A stretch of 40,635 bases of DNA, taken from the IMG/VR virus record IMGVR_UViG_3300021956_000025, positions 1-40,635 of that record; one strand, given 5' to 3'. The notes below the pieces were generated by a model, which was not told the origin of the DNA, searched no databases, and was given only the letters and a program-made list of their open reading frames with translations. Origin of the DNA: a virus. Made by a program: the position numbers and the translations under genes. Positions 33,854-40,287 of the stretch are shown piece by piece. The first letter of the stretch is position 1, and the number at the start of each line of letters is the position of its first letter.

Positions 33854-34109
33854 TTCCTCCATACTTCCTCCATATATTAGGGGGTTAAATACTTGATTTA
33901 TATAGACTTTATTAGGATAGGGAGGAAAGGAGGAAAGGGGGTGCACCCCCGCGCGCCCACCCGCGTGGGCCTTCCTCCATATCCCAAAAAGTTCGCTAAC
34001 TTCATGATAAATAAGAAGAAAATTGGAGGAACGTGTTTCCTCCATATCTCGTAAACTATTGATTTATAAGGAACTTTTGGAGGAAAGATTTTTCCTCCAT
34101 CCTTCCTCC
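33854..34109. repeat. GGAGGAA/TTCCTCC heptamer and hairpin array
   Basis: In 256 bp there are six TTCCTCC (33854, 33865, 33972, 34037, 34092, 34103) and four GGAGGAA (33921, 33929, 34025, 34079), forming hairpins: 34025-34043 (7 bp, loop CGTGT), 34078-34099 (8 bp, loop GATT) and a large one at 33921-33978 with a GGGGGTGCACCCCC palindrome inside (33937-33950). Five TTCCTCC copies continue AT, so the minus strand reads ATGGAGGAA five times, each with an ATG and a consensus Shine-Dalgarno-like run. A 71-codon frame (33830-34045) exists here; its amino acids look like repeat translation, so it is not called a gene. Confidence 0.7.
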
Positions 34110-34129
34110 TTTTCACGATTTTCCGCGAT

Positions 34130-36397
34130 TTATAGCCCGAAAAGTGTTTTGAACATCTCAGTAACCCTATACTTACCACCATTTCTATTATGCCTTCTAT
34201 CAAATGTTTTGTCTCTTGGATCAGGCTTTGCTCCCCAATCACACTTTTCAATATATCCTGTGTCCAGCATATATGCTAGCACTTTGTCTAATCCAGATAC
34301 TGGCCTGGATCTGTTCTTTGTATCATCAGTATACTCATTCAGATCCCTATTGTTCTTCAGAGTGAGCACCAACGCGGATTTTGGGAACACTCCAAGACGC
34401 GCATCATTTGGATCAGACTGCTGTCTTTTCATTTTATATGTGCCCCTGATAATTTTAACAATAGAGGGTGCTACCACACGTTTTGTAAGATCCTCAATGA
34501 TATTACCAAAACCCCCTCCTGCGAAGAATGATTCAATTGTAGCCAATTCATATTCAACCATTGACTTGCCCCAATTCCATTCTTCCCACTGCATCTCAAC
34601 TGTGTCTCTGTTCATAACTGTAGCCAAAGCAGCAAACTTGAGTGCCTTCAGGTATGCCCTACTGGCCATTGCCTGCCTATTTGGGTCACCATCATAATTC
34701 TGTATATCAGTCATCTTGTTACTAAATGCCTGCATATCTTCCATAATATCTGGTGAGCATGTAATATCATGAGCCTTTGGATCATTCTCACTCTGAAATG
34801 CTGAACACTTTCTAAACAAATGCCCAAGCTTTTGCTTACATGCATCGCGGATAGTATGACTGCCCGCGTGTACGTTCAGATATGGCTTAACATCACTCAC
34901 CCTGAAAATTGACTGTCTAGGCAATTCTCCACTATCAATACTATTTCTCTCACGAAATGCTCTCAATAGTGTCTCAGGGGTGGCCTCATTGATATAAGAT
35001 AAGCAGGGAGCACGCATACCTGGTATGCTATTTTCATCCTTGCTATATGCCTCAGCCATGGAATACTGGTGAGCACCTGATCTACCATAAATAGACAATA
35101 ACATTCTACATAAGCCAGTGTTATCACCTGCCTGACTCTGGAGTAACAACCCTGCCTCAGTAAACATAGCAATCTGACAGCGGGCATTTAATAATGATTT
35201 AGCCAGCCCAAGTGGGCCTGTGAATCTCCCTGTGCTACAAAAACTTGCTGCATTCCCATCCATAGGATTTAGTTCCATTAAAGTCTGGTAGATCCATTTG
35301 TTAATGAAGTCTTTTCCCATACCAGTCTTCATAATAAGGGTCATGTATACATTGAGACCAGTCCTGCTTATATTGAACTTTCTCCCTGCCACACCAGCAA
35401 TCAATCCAATCGTACTAACTACTGCTATCTCACGATACTGATAATCAGCCATTGCATATGCATCATCACACAATTCACCCATCAACCCAGGTGGCCATGG
35501 AATTGTCAGCCTCTTTTCTTCCTCATCAATATCAATATCACTGATATCAATCCCTTCATCTTTATCTCTGGCGCCACTTACAATCCGCGGAATGTCGTCA
35601 TATCTACTCTGCCACCTGGATTCGCCCTTTGCAGCAGACTTATTCATATAGGATCGCAGATCCCTGATTATATTCTCATCTTCAAGCCCATCATAATGCC
35701 ACTGCTGACTCAATCCAACCAGTGAGTCATGTAAGTTATTCCCTGCCAATATGTCAATGACCATTTCTGGGATACTCTTCCCAATATAATGCTCATTCCC
35801 ATCAGCATCAATCCTTACTTTCTTCTCCTGTTTTGCCTCAGGACATATGCCATACCACTGCTCAATAATCTGATCAATCTGATCATCGCTTATCTCAGTC
35901 AGACTATCAATATTAGGTAAATCAGTATCCCACTGGTAAGGAATCAATCTATCAGGATGAATATGATATGCAACAAACTGCTGACCAGTAGCCAATACTT
36001 CAATTCTATTGTGATCAGCATCTGCGCCTGAAACTTGCTTCTTTCTCTCACCTTTGTATTTGTAAGCTAACAATACTTTAGGCGGATTGCCATTTCTTAC
36101 AGGGCTGAAGCCAACATTATCCCTGCAATATTTAATTAGATGAGCAACCTTATCCTCATCGCGGATGTCAATATCAATAGCAATAATGCTATATCCGCTT
36201 TCAGTTAACTGTCCAGTGATGATACCAACACCTGGATCATATTTCTGCTTGTTTATAGCTTCAATATCAGCATCATTCATTCGTATCTTGGGCCATTCCT
36301 TTCTGACTGGCATCTTGCCACCAATAGGAATGTCTATTACATAATATCCTTTTTCATATAGTTCACTTGCTTTCTGATAGAATCCACCGTTCTTCAT
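34130..36397 (-). CDS. primase-polymerase–helicase fusion protein
   Basis: A 755-aa replication protein. Residues 10-150: Prim-Pol-like domain (GYYVIDIPIGGKMPVRKEWP, GVGIITGQL, YSIIAIDIDI with D75/D77, ATGQQFVAYHIHPD). Residues 205-280: linker/primase C-terminal-like (IPEMVIDILAGNNLHDSLVG). Residues 300-700: DUF3987-like helicase with Walker A MKTGMGKD (356-363) and a C-terminal wing (KYRVTEMFKTLFGL). It starts at 36397 (AGGA at 9 nt); an in-frame ATG at 36628 would translate the promoter/leader and is rejected. It synthesises primers and unwinds DNA. Expected to be controlled by the leader at 36398-36560. Confidence 0.85.
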   Translation of the reverse strand: MKNGGFYQKASELYEKGYYVIDIPIGGKMPVRKEWPKIRMNDADIEAINKQKYDPGVGIITGQLTESGYSIIAIDIDIRDEDKVAHLIKYCRDNVGFSPVRNGNPPKVLLAYKYKGERKKQVSGADADHNRIEVLATGQQFVAYHIHPDRLIPYQWDTDLPNIDSLTEISDDQIDQIIEQWYGICPEAKQEKKVRIDADGNEHYIGKSIPEMVIDILAGNNLHDSLVGLSQQWHYDGLEDENIIRDLRSYMNKSAAKGESRWQSRYDDIPRIVSGARDKDEGIDISDIDIDEEEKRLTIPWPPGLMGELCDDAYAMADYQYREIAVVSTIGLIAGVAGRKFNISRTGLNVYMTLIMKTGMGKDFINKWIYQTLMELNPMDGNAASFCSTGRFTGPLGLAKSLLNARCQIAMFTEAGLLLQSQAGDNTGLCRMLLSIYGRSGAHQYSMAEAYSKDENSIPGMRAPCLSYINEATPETLLRAFRERNSIDSGELPRQSIFRVSDVKPYLNVHAGSHTIRDACKQKLGHLFRKCSAFQSENDPKAHDITCSPDIMEDMQAFSNKMTDIQNYDGDPNRQAMASRAYLKALKFAALATVMNRDTVEMQWEEWNWGKSMVEYELATIESFFAGGGFGNIIEDLTKRVVAPSIVKIIRGTYKMKRQQSDPNDARLGVFPKSALVLTLKNNRDLNEYTDDTKNRSRPVSGLDKVLAYMLDTGYIEKCDWGAKPDPRDKTFDRRHNRNGGKYRVTEMFKTLFGL

Positions 36398-36420
36398 ATA
36401 ATAAATCCTGCAAATAAAAA

Positions 36421-36451
36421 GGCTGGCCAGTATGCATTGCACATACCAGCC
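36421..36451 (-). terminator. leader attenuator-like terminator of the primase gene
   Basis: On the minus strand GGCTG-GTATG, loop TGCAATG, CATAC, 4-nt bulge, CAGCC, followed by TTTTTATTT. A stable bulged hairpin with T-run between a TATAAT box (36516-36521) and the primase ATG (36397): a probable transcription attenuator or leaky terminator in the leader. Confidence 0.65.
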
Positions 36452-36515
36452 AGAAAATAGGGAAGACAAATGAACAAACACCGGCAAGACTTCGCGAAAG
36501 GCTCCCCGGAGGGCT

Positions 36516-36521
36516 ATTATA
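36516..36521 (-). promoter_or_regulatory. candidate -10 box of the primase promoter
   Basis: The minus strand reads GCGTTATAATAGCC: an exact TATAAT. No good -35 is visible at 16-18 nt. Just upstream (36525-36537 and 36547-36558) lie two direct repeats, GGGCTAGAAATCG and GGGCTAGAATCG, 21-22 bp apart (two helical turns), placed like activator or repressor sites. Confidence 0.5.
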
Positions 36522-36524
36522 ACG

Positions 36525-36558
36525 CGATTTCTAGCCCTAGGAGAGCCGATTCTAGCCC
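36525..36558. repeat. paired direct repeats GGGCTAGAA(A)TCG
   Basis: Two near-identical 12-13 bp units (36525-36537 and 36547-36558 on + as CGATTTCTAGCCC and CGATTCTAGCCC). They are in phase on the helix and sit next to the primase -10 box, so they look like an operator pair. CCTAGGGCTAG in one of them resembles the CTAGGG motif at 36609. Confidence 0.5.
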
Positions 36559-36577
36559 CTTTATAAGGAATAAGGGC

Positions 36578-36600
36578 CGATAGGCCCCCTATCGCTTTTT
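36578..36600 (+). terminator. terminator-like hairpin upstream of the + promoter
   Basis: CGATAGG (36578-36584), loop CCC, CCTATCG (36588-36594) then CTTTTT. It faces the + direction and lies 9 nt before the + promoter at 36609, so it would insulate the + operon from antisense readthrough. On the minus strand a flanking AAAAAG gives less. Confidence 0.6.
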
Positions 36601-36608
36601 CTTTCGTT

Positions 36609-36624
36609 CTAGGGTATACTATTC
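36609..36624 (+). promoter_or_regulatory. phage promoter, CTAGGG-TATACT motif
   Basis: CTAGGGTATACTATTC (36609-36624), with TATACT as a good -10 and no consensus -35. The near-identical TTAGGTTATACTATCC occurs at 38481-38496 before another + operon. Placed 41 nt before the 36665 ATG. Shared promoter motif, seen in sequence; activity inferred. Confidence 0.6.
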
Positions 36625-36664
36625 TCACAGGAATTCCCCTGTCTCACATTAAAGGTACACAGCA

Positions 36665-37036
36665 ATGGCCGTATTTGAAGGTGATCTGATTACTATTGAA
36701 TTGGATCCAAACGAACATTTTGATATGGTTCCATATACTCACATTATGGATATACTTGGAATCATTCCACAATGGCTTGCACAAGAACAAGCATTACCCG
36801 CTGATAAAGCAATTCACGTCAATTATGCCCATGGAGGCGGTTGGTATCGCCTAAATGGTTTTACCATTGATCCAGCCACAGGTGTTCTGACCTATCCAGA
36901 AGATCCAGATCTTTATCCATTGGCCAAGTTTACCCGTCCAAAACATCCCAATGAGATTGTCTATCAGTATGAATATGGCTGGGTAGCAGTGTTCAACACT
37001 GAGACCTATGAACTCAACGTTGCTCGCATAGATTAA
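36665..37036 (+). CDS. hypothetical early protein
   Basis: A 123-aa protein starting MAVFEGDLITIELDPNEHFD; AAAGG upstream. Contains HIMDILGIIPQWLAQEQALP, HVNYAHGGGWYRLNGFTIDP, DPDLYPLAKFTRPKHPNEIV, ending in beta strands (YQYEYGWVAVFNTETYELNV). No recognised family. First gene after the 36609 promoter, followed by a structured leader and the next gene. Probably an early regulatory or takeover protein by position only. Confidence 0.6.
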   Translation: MAVFEGDLITIELDPNEHFDMVPYTHIMDILGIIPQWLAQEQALPADKAIHVNYAHGGGWYRLNGFTIDPATGVLTYPEDPDLYPLAKFTRPKHPNEIVYQYEYGWVAVFNTETYELNVARID

Positions 37037-37046
37037 TAATAGTGCA

Positions 37047-37157
37047 TAAATGGAATGAGCGGCAAGTGTTCCATTTAAATAGGCCATATAAACTGCCGAG
37101 TCCAGGACAGAGTGGTGCGTTCCGATAGTCCTGTGTGCACAATACGCGGGCCTGGAC
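37047..37157 (+). ncRNA. structured 111-nt intergenic RNA region
   Basis: Between the stop at 37036 and the ATG at 37188. Stem 1: TAAATGGAA/TTCCATTTA (37047-37055, 37069-37077; 9 bp, 13-nt loop). Stem 2: GTCCAGG/CCTGGAC (37100-37106, 37151-37157), with an alternative CAGGAC/GTCCTG (37103-37108, 37128-37133) inside. Looks like a regulated 5' UTR or a small RNA. It contains no promoter or T-run that would define an end. Not a known riboswitch by eye. Confidence 0.4.
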
Positions 37158-37187
37158 ATCCTTTTAATAACAACAGGAACATCTATC

Positions 37188-37385
37188 ATGTGTCTACATC
37201 GTTATGAATCAATAGCACATTTCCTTAAATACAAAAAAGGTTCTCATTCAATCTCTGAGATTATAACCAATACTGATTTTGGCGTTACGCACAATCAAGT
37301 CAGACGCGAACTTGATGATTTGGTTAAAAATGGATTTGCATCCTTTTTCACATACAATGGCACACGCTATTATTCTTGGAGATAA
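37188..37385 (+). CDS. winged-helix-like small protein
   Basis: A 65-aa protein: YESIAHFLKYKKGSHSISEI, then ITNTDFGVTHNQVRRELDDL and VKNGFASFFTYNGTRYYSWR. This looks like a winged helix: an ISEI first helix, a recognition helix with NQVRRELDDLV, and a beta wing ending RYYSWR. DNA-binding regulator likely; target unknown. ACAGGAA precedes the ATG. Confidence 0.6.
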   Translation: MCLHRYESIAHFLKYKKGSHSISEIITNTDFGVTHNQVRRELDDLVKNGFASFFTYNGTRYYSWR

Positions 37386-37388
37386 ACA

Positions 37389-37835
37389 ATGGTAATCTTT
37401 GATCTTGATAATTGCCTGTCAGATGATGAATGGCGCATTCCATTTATTAACAAAAAAGCTGCAAGTGATTTTGATGTTTGGCACAAATATCATTGTCTAT
37501 CTTTCGATGATGATCTAGCCAATTTTGAAACTTATTGTGACCATTATTATGGTGATCAAGAAAAAGTTGCCATATTGACTGCTAGACCTAATTTTTATAG
37601 GCACATAACTGAATATTGGTTAAAACATAGAGGCATCGAATACGATTATTTGATGATGCGCACAAATGACATGCCATCTCATATTCTTAAAATGCACATG
37701 CTCACAAATTTAATATCTGTGGAAAAAGAGCCTATTTCTGCTCTTTACGATGACCGTGAAATTATAGTAGAATACTATAACAAGGCCGGTTATCCGGGTG
37801 TTTTACTTTCCATCCACGACACACCATACCCATGA
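37389..37835 (+). CDS. HAD-family phosphatase-like protein
   Basis: A 148-aa HAD-superfamily protein: FDLDNCLSDDEWR at the N-terminus (D5 nucleophile, D7), VAILTARPNFYRHITEYWLK (motif II Thr), and ISALYDDREIIVEYYNKAG (motif IV). These are similar to the phosphatase part of T4 polynucleotide kinase/3'-phosphatase and related phage HADs. It may act on nucleotides or nucleic acid ends. The 3' end overlaps the next gene by ATGA. Confidence 0.8.
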   Translation: MVIFDLDNCLSDDEWRIPFINKKAASDFDVWHKYHCLSFDDDLANFETYCDHYYGDQEKVAILTARPNFYRHITEYWLKHRGIEYDYLMMRTNDMPSHILKMHMLTNLISVEKEPISALYDDREIIVEYYNKAGYPGVLLSIHDTPYP

Positions 37836-38278
37836 ACATATTTGCACTTGATATGGATCCCAAGCTTGCTGCTCAGTATCACTGTGATCAGCATGTCAAC
37901 AAGATGATTTTAGAATCCGCGCAGATGCTCAGCACTGTGCTGGGTGGCGAATATGCACCCACTCATTCCAATCATCCGTGCACACTCTGGGTTGGCAAGT
38001 CTCAGGCTAATGCTTACTGGCTTGTTCAGCTTTGCCATGCACTCAACGCGGAATGCCAGGCACGTTATGGCCATCGTCGTGACCATAAATCTATGGACAT
38101 TATCAATTCCTGTTACCTTAGCATTGATCAACTGCCTGACCTGCCAATTACACCATTTGCATTGGCTATGCCCGATACTCTGCGTAACCCAGACGATCCT
38201 GTGCAATCCTATCGTGACTACTACCGTCTTCAAAAATCATTTGCCACCTGGCGCAACGGCAAACCTTACTGGATGTAA
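37832..38278 (+). CDS. conserved phage/bacterial protein (MNIFxLDxDP family)
   Basis: A 148-aa protein with the pattern MNIFALDMDPKLAAQYHCDQ, HVNKMILESAQMLSTVLGG, THSNHPCTLWVGKSQANAYW, and a final VQSYRDYYRLQKSFATWRN. I recognise a family of phage and bacterial proteins with H-x4-KM-LE-AQ-L and NHPC-LW motifs, sometimes annotated as pyrimidine dimer glycosylase-like; I cannot confirm it. The many conserved His/Cys/Asp suggest catalysis. Located in the nucleic acid metabolism cluster. Confidence 0.6.
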   Translation: MNIFALDMDPKLAAQYHCDQHVNKMILESAQMLSTVLGGEYAPTHSNHPCTLWVGKSQANAYWLVQLCHALNAECQARYGHRRDHKSMDIINSCYLSIDQLPDLPITPFALAMPDTLRNPDDPVQSYRDYYRLQKSFATWRNGKPYWM

Positions 38279-38280
38279 TT

Positions 38281-38466
38281 ATGGGAAACTTTCACTGGAC
38301 ATATGAAGAAATCAAAATAATGAAAGAGTGGTATCCCAAAGAAGGTCTACCAGGATGCATGGTTAGGATCCCACATAGGACTTACAGTGCCATCAATGCT
38401 AAAGCATCCTTACTTGGCCTTAAATCGCCATATTGTGTGGCTAATAAAGGTCGTAAAAATAAATAG
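38281..38466 (+). CDS. small SANT/Myb-like DNA-binding protein
   Basis: A 61-aa protein: FHWTYEEIKIMKEWYPKEG, MVRIPHRTYSAINAKASLLG, LKSPYCVANKGRKNK. The pattern WT.EE...++.YP..G........R....I..KA..LGL is found in small homing-endonuclease-associated and phage SANT-like domains. It probably binds DNA. The stop codon overlaps the -35 element of the next promoter. Confidence 0.6.
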   Translation: MGNFHWTYEEIKIMKEWYPKEGLPGCMVRIPHRTYSAINAKASLLGLKSPYCVANKGRKNK

Positions 38467-38496
38467 ACTCATTTCTATTTTTAGGTTATACTATCC
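38464..38496 (+). promoter_or_regulatory. promoter TAGACT-N17-TATACT before recombination operon
   Basis: -35 TAGACT (38464-38469; 4 of 6 to TTGACA), 17-nt spacer, -10 TATACT (38487-38492), within TTAGGTTATACTATCC (38481-38496), which matches CTAGGGTATACTATTC at 36609 at 13 of 16 positions. It lies 87 nt before the 38583 ATG. It overlaps the previous stop codon, so it marks the start of the 38583-40239 operon. Confidence 0.7.
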
Positions 38497-38520
38497 CCGC
38501 TGAGTCGGAAATGTAGCTGT

Positions 38521-38561
38521 GGAGCCTTTCTTGAGAGGCTCCTAGGGTACAATCCCGTACC
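38521..38561 (+). promoter_or_regulatory. double hairpin leader of the recombination operon
   Basis: Stem 1: GGAGCCT (38521-38527) and AGGCTCC (38536-38542), 8-nt loop. Stem 2: GGTAC (38546-38550) and GTACC (38557-38561), loop AATCCC. CTAGGGTA (38542-38549) lies between. No T-run, so probably an mRNA-stabilising or regulatory leader. Confidence 0.5.
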
Positions 38562-38582
38562 ATATACACGAGGATTACTGTC

Positions 38583-38957
38583 ATGTCTAATATCTCTGAA
38601 TTGCTTCTTGAACAGCACGAACTTGCTAACCAACTTAAAGTGCTCAAGGAGCGTGAGGCTAATGTTCGTCGCCAGATTTGCGATGAGTTGCTCAACAACA
38701 AAGCACCTGGCACTCATAAGTTTACCTTTGACAATATCATTGTCAAGGCTACCAAAAAGCTGACTTATTCTCTGGATCAGGAGATGGTCGAGTCAATGAT
38801 TGCTGAGGGCGATCTGTCACCCGCGGAGTTGGATGCCATCAAGACCAAGTATGAGCTGAGTCTCACTGCCTATAAGAAGATTGAGATCCCAGGCATTCTG
38901 GACGATGCAATCACTGTTAAGGATGCTATGCCTACTCTGGATGTGGAGATCCTGTAA
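38583..38957 (+). CDS. hypothetical recombination-operon protein
   Basis: A 124-aa protein: coiled-coil N-terminus LLEQHELANQLKVLKEREAN and a compact C-terminal part (FTFDNIIVKATKKLTYSLDQ, LSPAELDAIKTKYELSLTAY, IPGILDDAITVKDAMPTLDV). I recognise proteins of this form next to Sak/Sak4 and DUF669 genes in other phages, function unknown; they may be recombination accessory factors. ACGAGGATTA upstream is a good Shine-Dalgarno. Confidence 0.6.
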   Translation: MSNISELLLEQHELANQLKVLKEREANVRRQICDELLNNKAPGTHKFTFDNIIVKATKKLTYSLDQEMVESMIAEGDLSPAELDAIKTKYELSLTAYKKIEIPGILDDAITVKDAMPTLDVEIL

Positions 38958-39205
38958 TGAACCTGTTAGTAATTGTCGGATATCGCAAATTTGTTATTCC
39001 AAATGCAACTGCGCCAGTTGTTGATTGTCTGTTAAATTCTAAAACCTGTGAAGTTGGCTATTTTGAAGGTCGCGAATTTTATTACACAGACGATGGCGAA
39101 ATCAAAATTGAAGTTATTGGGCATGATAAAATGCCTAACATGACTCGTGATGAATATCTCGAAATGAGAGCAGAAGCAAATGGCGATCAAAATTCAGTCG
39201 AGTAA
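38957..39205 (+). CDS. hypothetical recombination-operon protein
   Basis: An 82-aa protein, beta-rich start MNLLVIVGYRKFVIPNATAP, then CEVGYFEGREFYYTDDGEIK and an acidic helical end. Overlaps both neighbours (1-nt and 26-nt). No recognised family. Located between the 38583 protein and the Sak4-like gene. Confidence 0.55.
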   Translation: MNLLVIVGYRKFVIPNATAPVVDCLLNSKTCEVGYFEGREFYYTDDGEIKIEVIGHDKMPNMTRDEYLEMRAEANGDQNSVE

Positions 39206-39842
39206 GGATTTCCATGTCAACGGCATTAAATGCGTTGTATATGGTTCCTCTGGTGTTGGCAAAACGGTGCTGTGTTCTACAGCACCCAGGCCCATTATCA
39301 TTAGCGCTGAGCAGGGACTTCTGTCCCTGTCTAGCCTTGATATTCCATATGTAGAAGTTAATAGCATCAAGGATATTGGTGATGCTTTTGATATGCTGAA
39401 AGGTCATGCAGATTATGATACAATCTGTATTGATTCTCTTTCAGAGATTGCTGAAGTTGTGCTTGCAGACTTTAAAAAGACTGTAGCAGATGGTAGGCAA
39501 GCATACATGAAAATTGCTGAGGCTCTTGGAGCCTTGATCAAGAACTTCCGCGACCTAAAAGGCAAAAATGTAGTATTTGTTGCAAAAGCCAAAAGGGTTG
39601 AGGATGAGGAAACTGGCTCAAATGTTTATGAGCCATTTATGCCAGGGAAGGTGCTTCCGTTTCAATTGCCTTACCTTGTTGATGAAGTCTTTTATTATGA
39701 GATGGATCGCAAGGGTGAAAGGAAGTTATGTACAAAGGCTTCAAGGAAATTTACTGCCAAGGATCGGTCTGGCAAACTTGATGAGTTTGAGGCTCCAGAC
39801 TTGAACGTAATCTTTAACAAAATAGCGAACAAGGTGAACTAG
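39180..39842 (+). CDS. Sak4-like RecA-fold ATPase (single-strand annealing protein)
   Basis: A 220-aa RecA/Rad51-fold ATPase. Walker A GSSGVGKT (22-29), Walker B YDTICIDSLSEI (79-90), and VVFVAKAKRVEDEETGSN in the beta core. Size (220 aa) and proximity to DUF669 and an exonuclease are typical of Sak4. Its family binds ssDNA and promotes annealing and recombination together with an SSB. Starts inside the previous gene. Confidence 0.8.
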   Translation: MAIKIQSSKDFHVNGIKCVVYGSSGVGKTVLCSTAPRPIIISAEQGLLSLSSLDIPYVEVNSIKDIGDAFDMLKGHADYDTICIDSLSEIAEVVLADFKKTVADGRQAYMKIAEALGALIKNFRDLKGKNVVFVAKAKRVEDEETGSNVYEPFMPGKVLPFQLPYLVDEVFYYEMDRKGERKLCTKASRKFTAKDRSGKLDEFEAPDLNVIFNKIANKVN

Positions 39843-39843
39843 T

Positions 39844-40239
39844 ATGGCTATGCTTCCAAATGTTTTTCGTGCTGAAGACAACCGCGGATCTGGTTTTGAT
39901 CCTATCCCTGCTGGTTGGTATGAAGCTGAGGCTACCAAGTCTGAGCTGAAGGATACCAAGTCTGGTGGCAAAATGCTTTCAATTGCTTTCAAGATTATTG
40001 ATGGCGAATATGCAAAGCGTGTTGTTTATGCTAATTTTAATCTGGTCAATGCTAATCCTATGGCCGTTGAAATTGCTCAGCGCGAATTGGCAGCACTGTG
40101 TGATGCAGCTGGTGTCGATGAGTTGGAAGATTCTACTGATCTTCATGGTGTTCCAGTTCAGATCAAACTGAAGATCGAAGCTGGCAATGCTCAGTATCCT
40201 GATCGCAATGCAATTGCAGGTTACAAAAAGGTAGATTAA
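39844..40239 (+). CDS. DUF669-type single-stranded DNA-binding-like protein
   Basis: A 131-aa protein with an OB-fold pattern: FDPIPAGWYEAEATKSELKD, GGKMLSIAFKIIDGEYAKRV, VYANFNLVNANPMAVEIAQR, ALCDAAGVDELEDSTDLHG, VPVQIKLKIEAG. This is DUF669, which behaves as an SSB for Sak4 modules. It starts one codon after the Sak4-like stop. A strong terminator follows. Confidence 0.85.
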   Translation: MAMLPNVFRAEDNRGSGFDPIPAGWYEAEATKSELKDTKSGGKMLSIAFKIIDGEYAKRVVYANFNLVNANPMAVEIAQRELAALCDAAGVDELEDSTDLHGVPVQIKLKIEAGNAQYPDRNAIAGYKKVD

Positions 40240-40247
40240 TCTACATC

Positions 40248-40275
40248 AAGGCCCCGTAAAACCGGGGCCTTTTTA
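40248..40275 (+). terminator. Rho-independent terminator after DUF669 gene
   Basis: AAGGCCCCG (40248-40256), loop TAAAAC, CGGGGCCTT (40263-40271) then TTT. A 9-bp stem with T-run; strong terminator between DUF669 and the exonuclease gene. The exonuclease therefore needs readthrough or its own promoter. Confidence 0.85.
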
Positions 40276-40287
40276 AACGGTGCTAGA

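Noticed and set aside
33830-34045. 71-aa open frame MEETRSSNF... between primase and RusA
   Set aside because: Its sequence is the translation of the GGAGGAA/TTCCTCC array. The amino acid composition is repeat-driven (proline/arginine-rich in the GC core).
33898-34251. 117-aa open frame overlapping the array and the primase 3' end
   Set aside because: It overlaps the confident primase-helicase coding sequence in another frame and has no recognisable motif.
36398-36628. N-terminal extension of the primase-helicase (77 codons)
   Set aside because: It would translate through the operator repeats, the TATAAT box and attenuator hairpin. The ATG at 36397 has AGGA upstream and begins the Prim-Pol domain.
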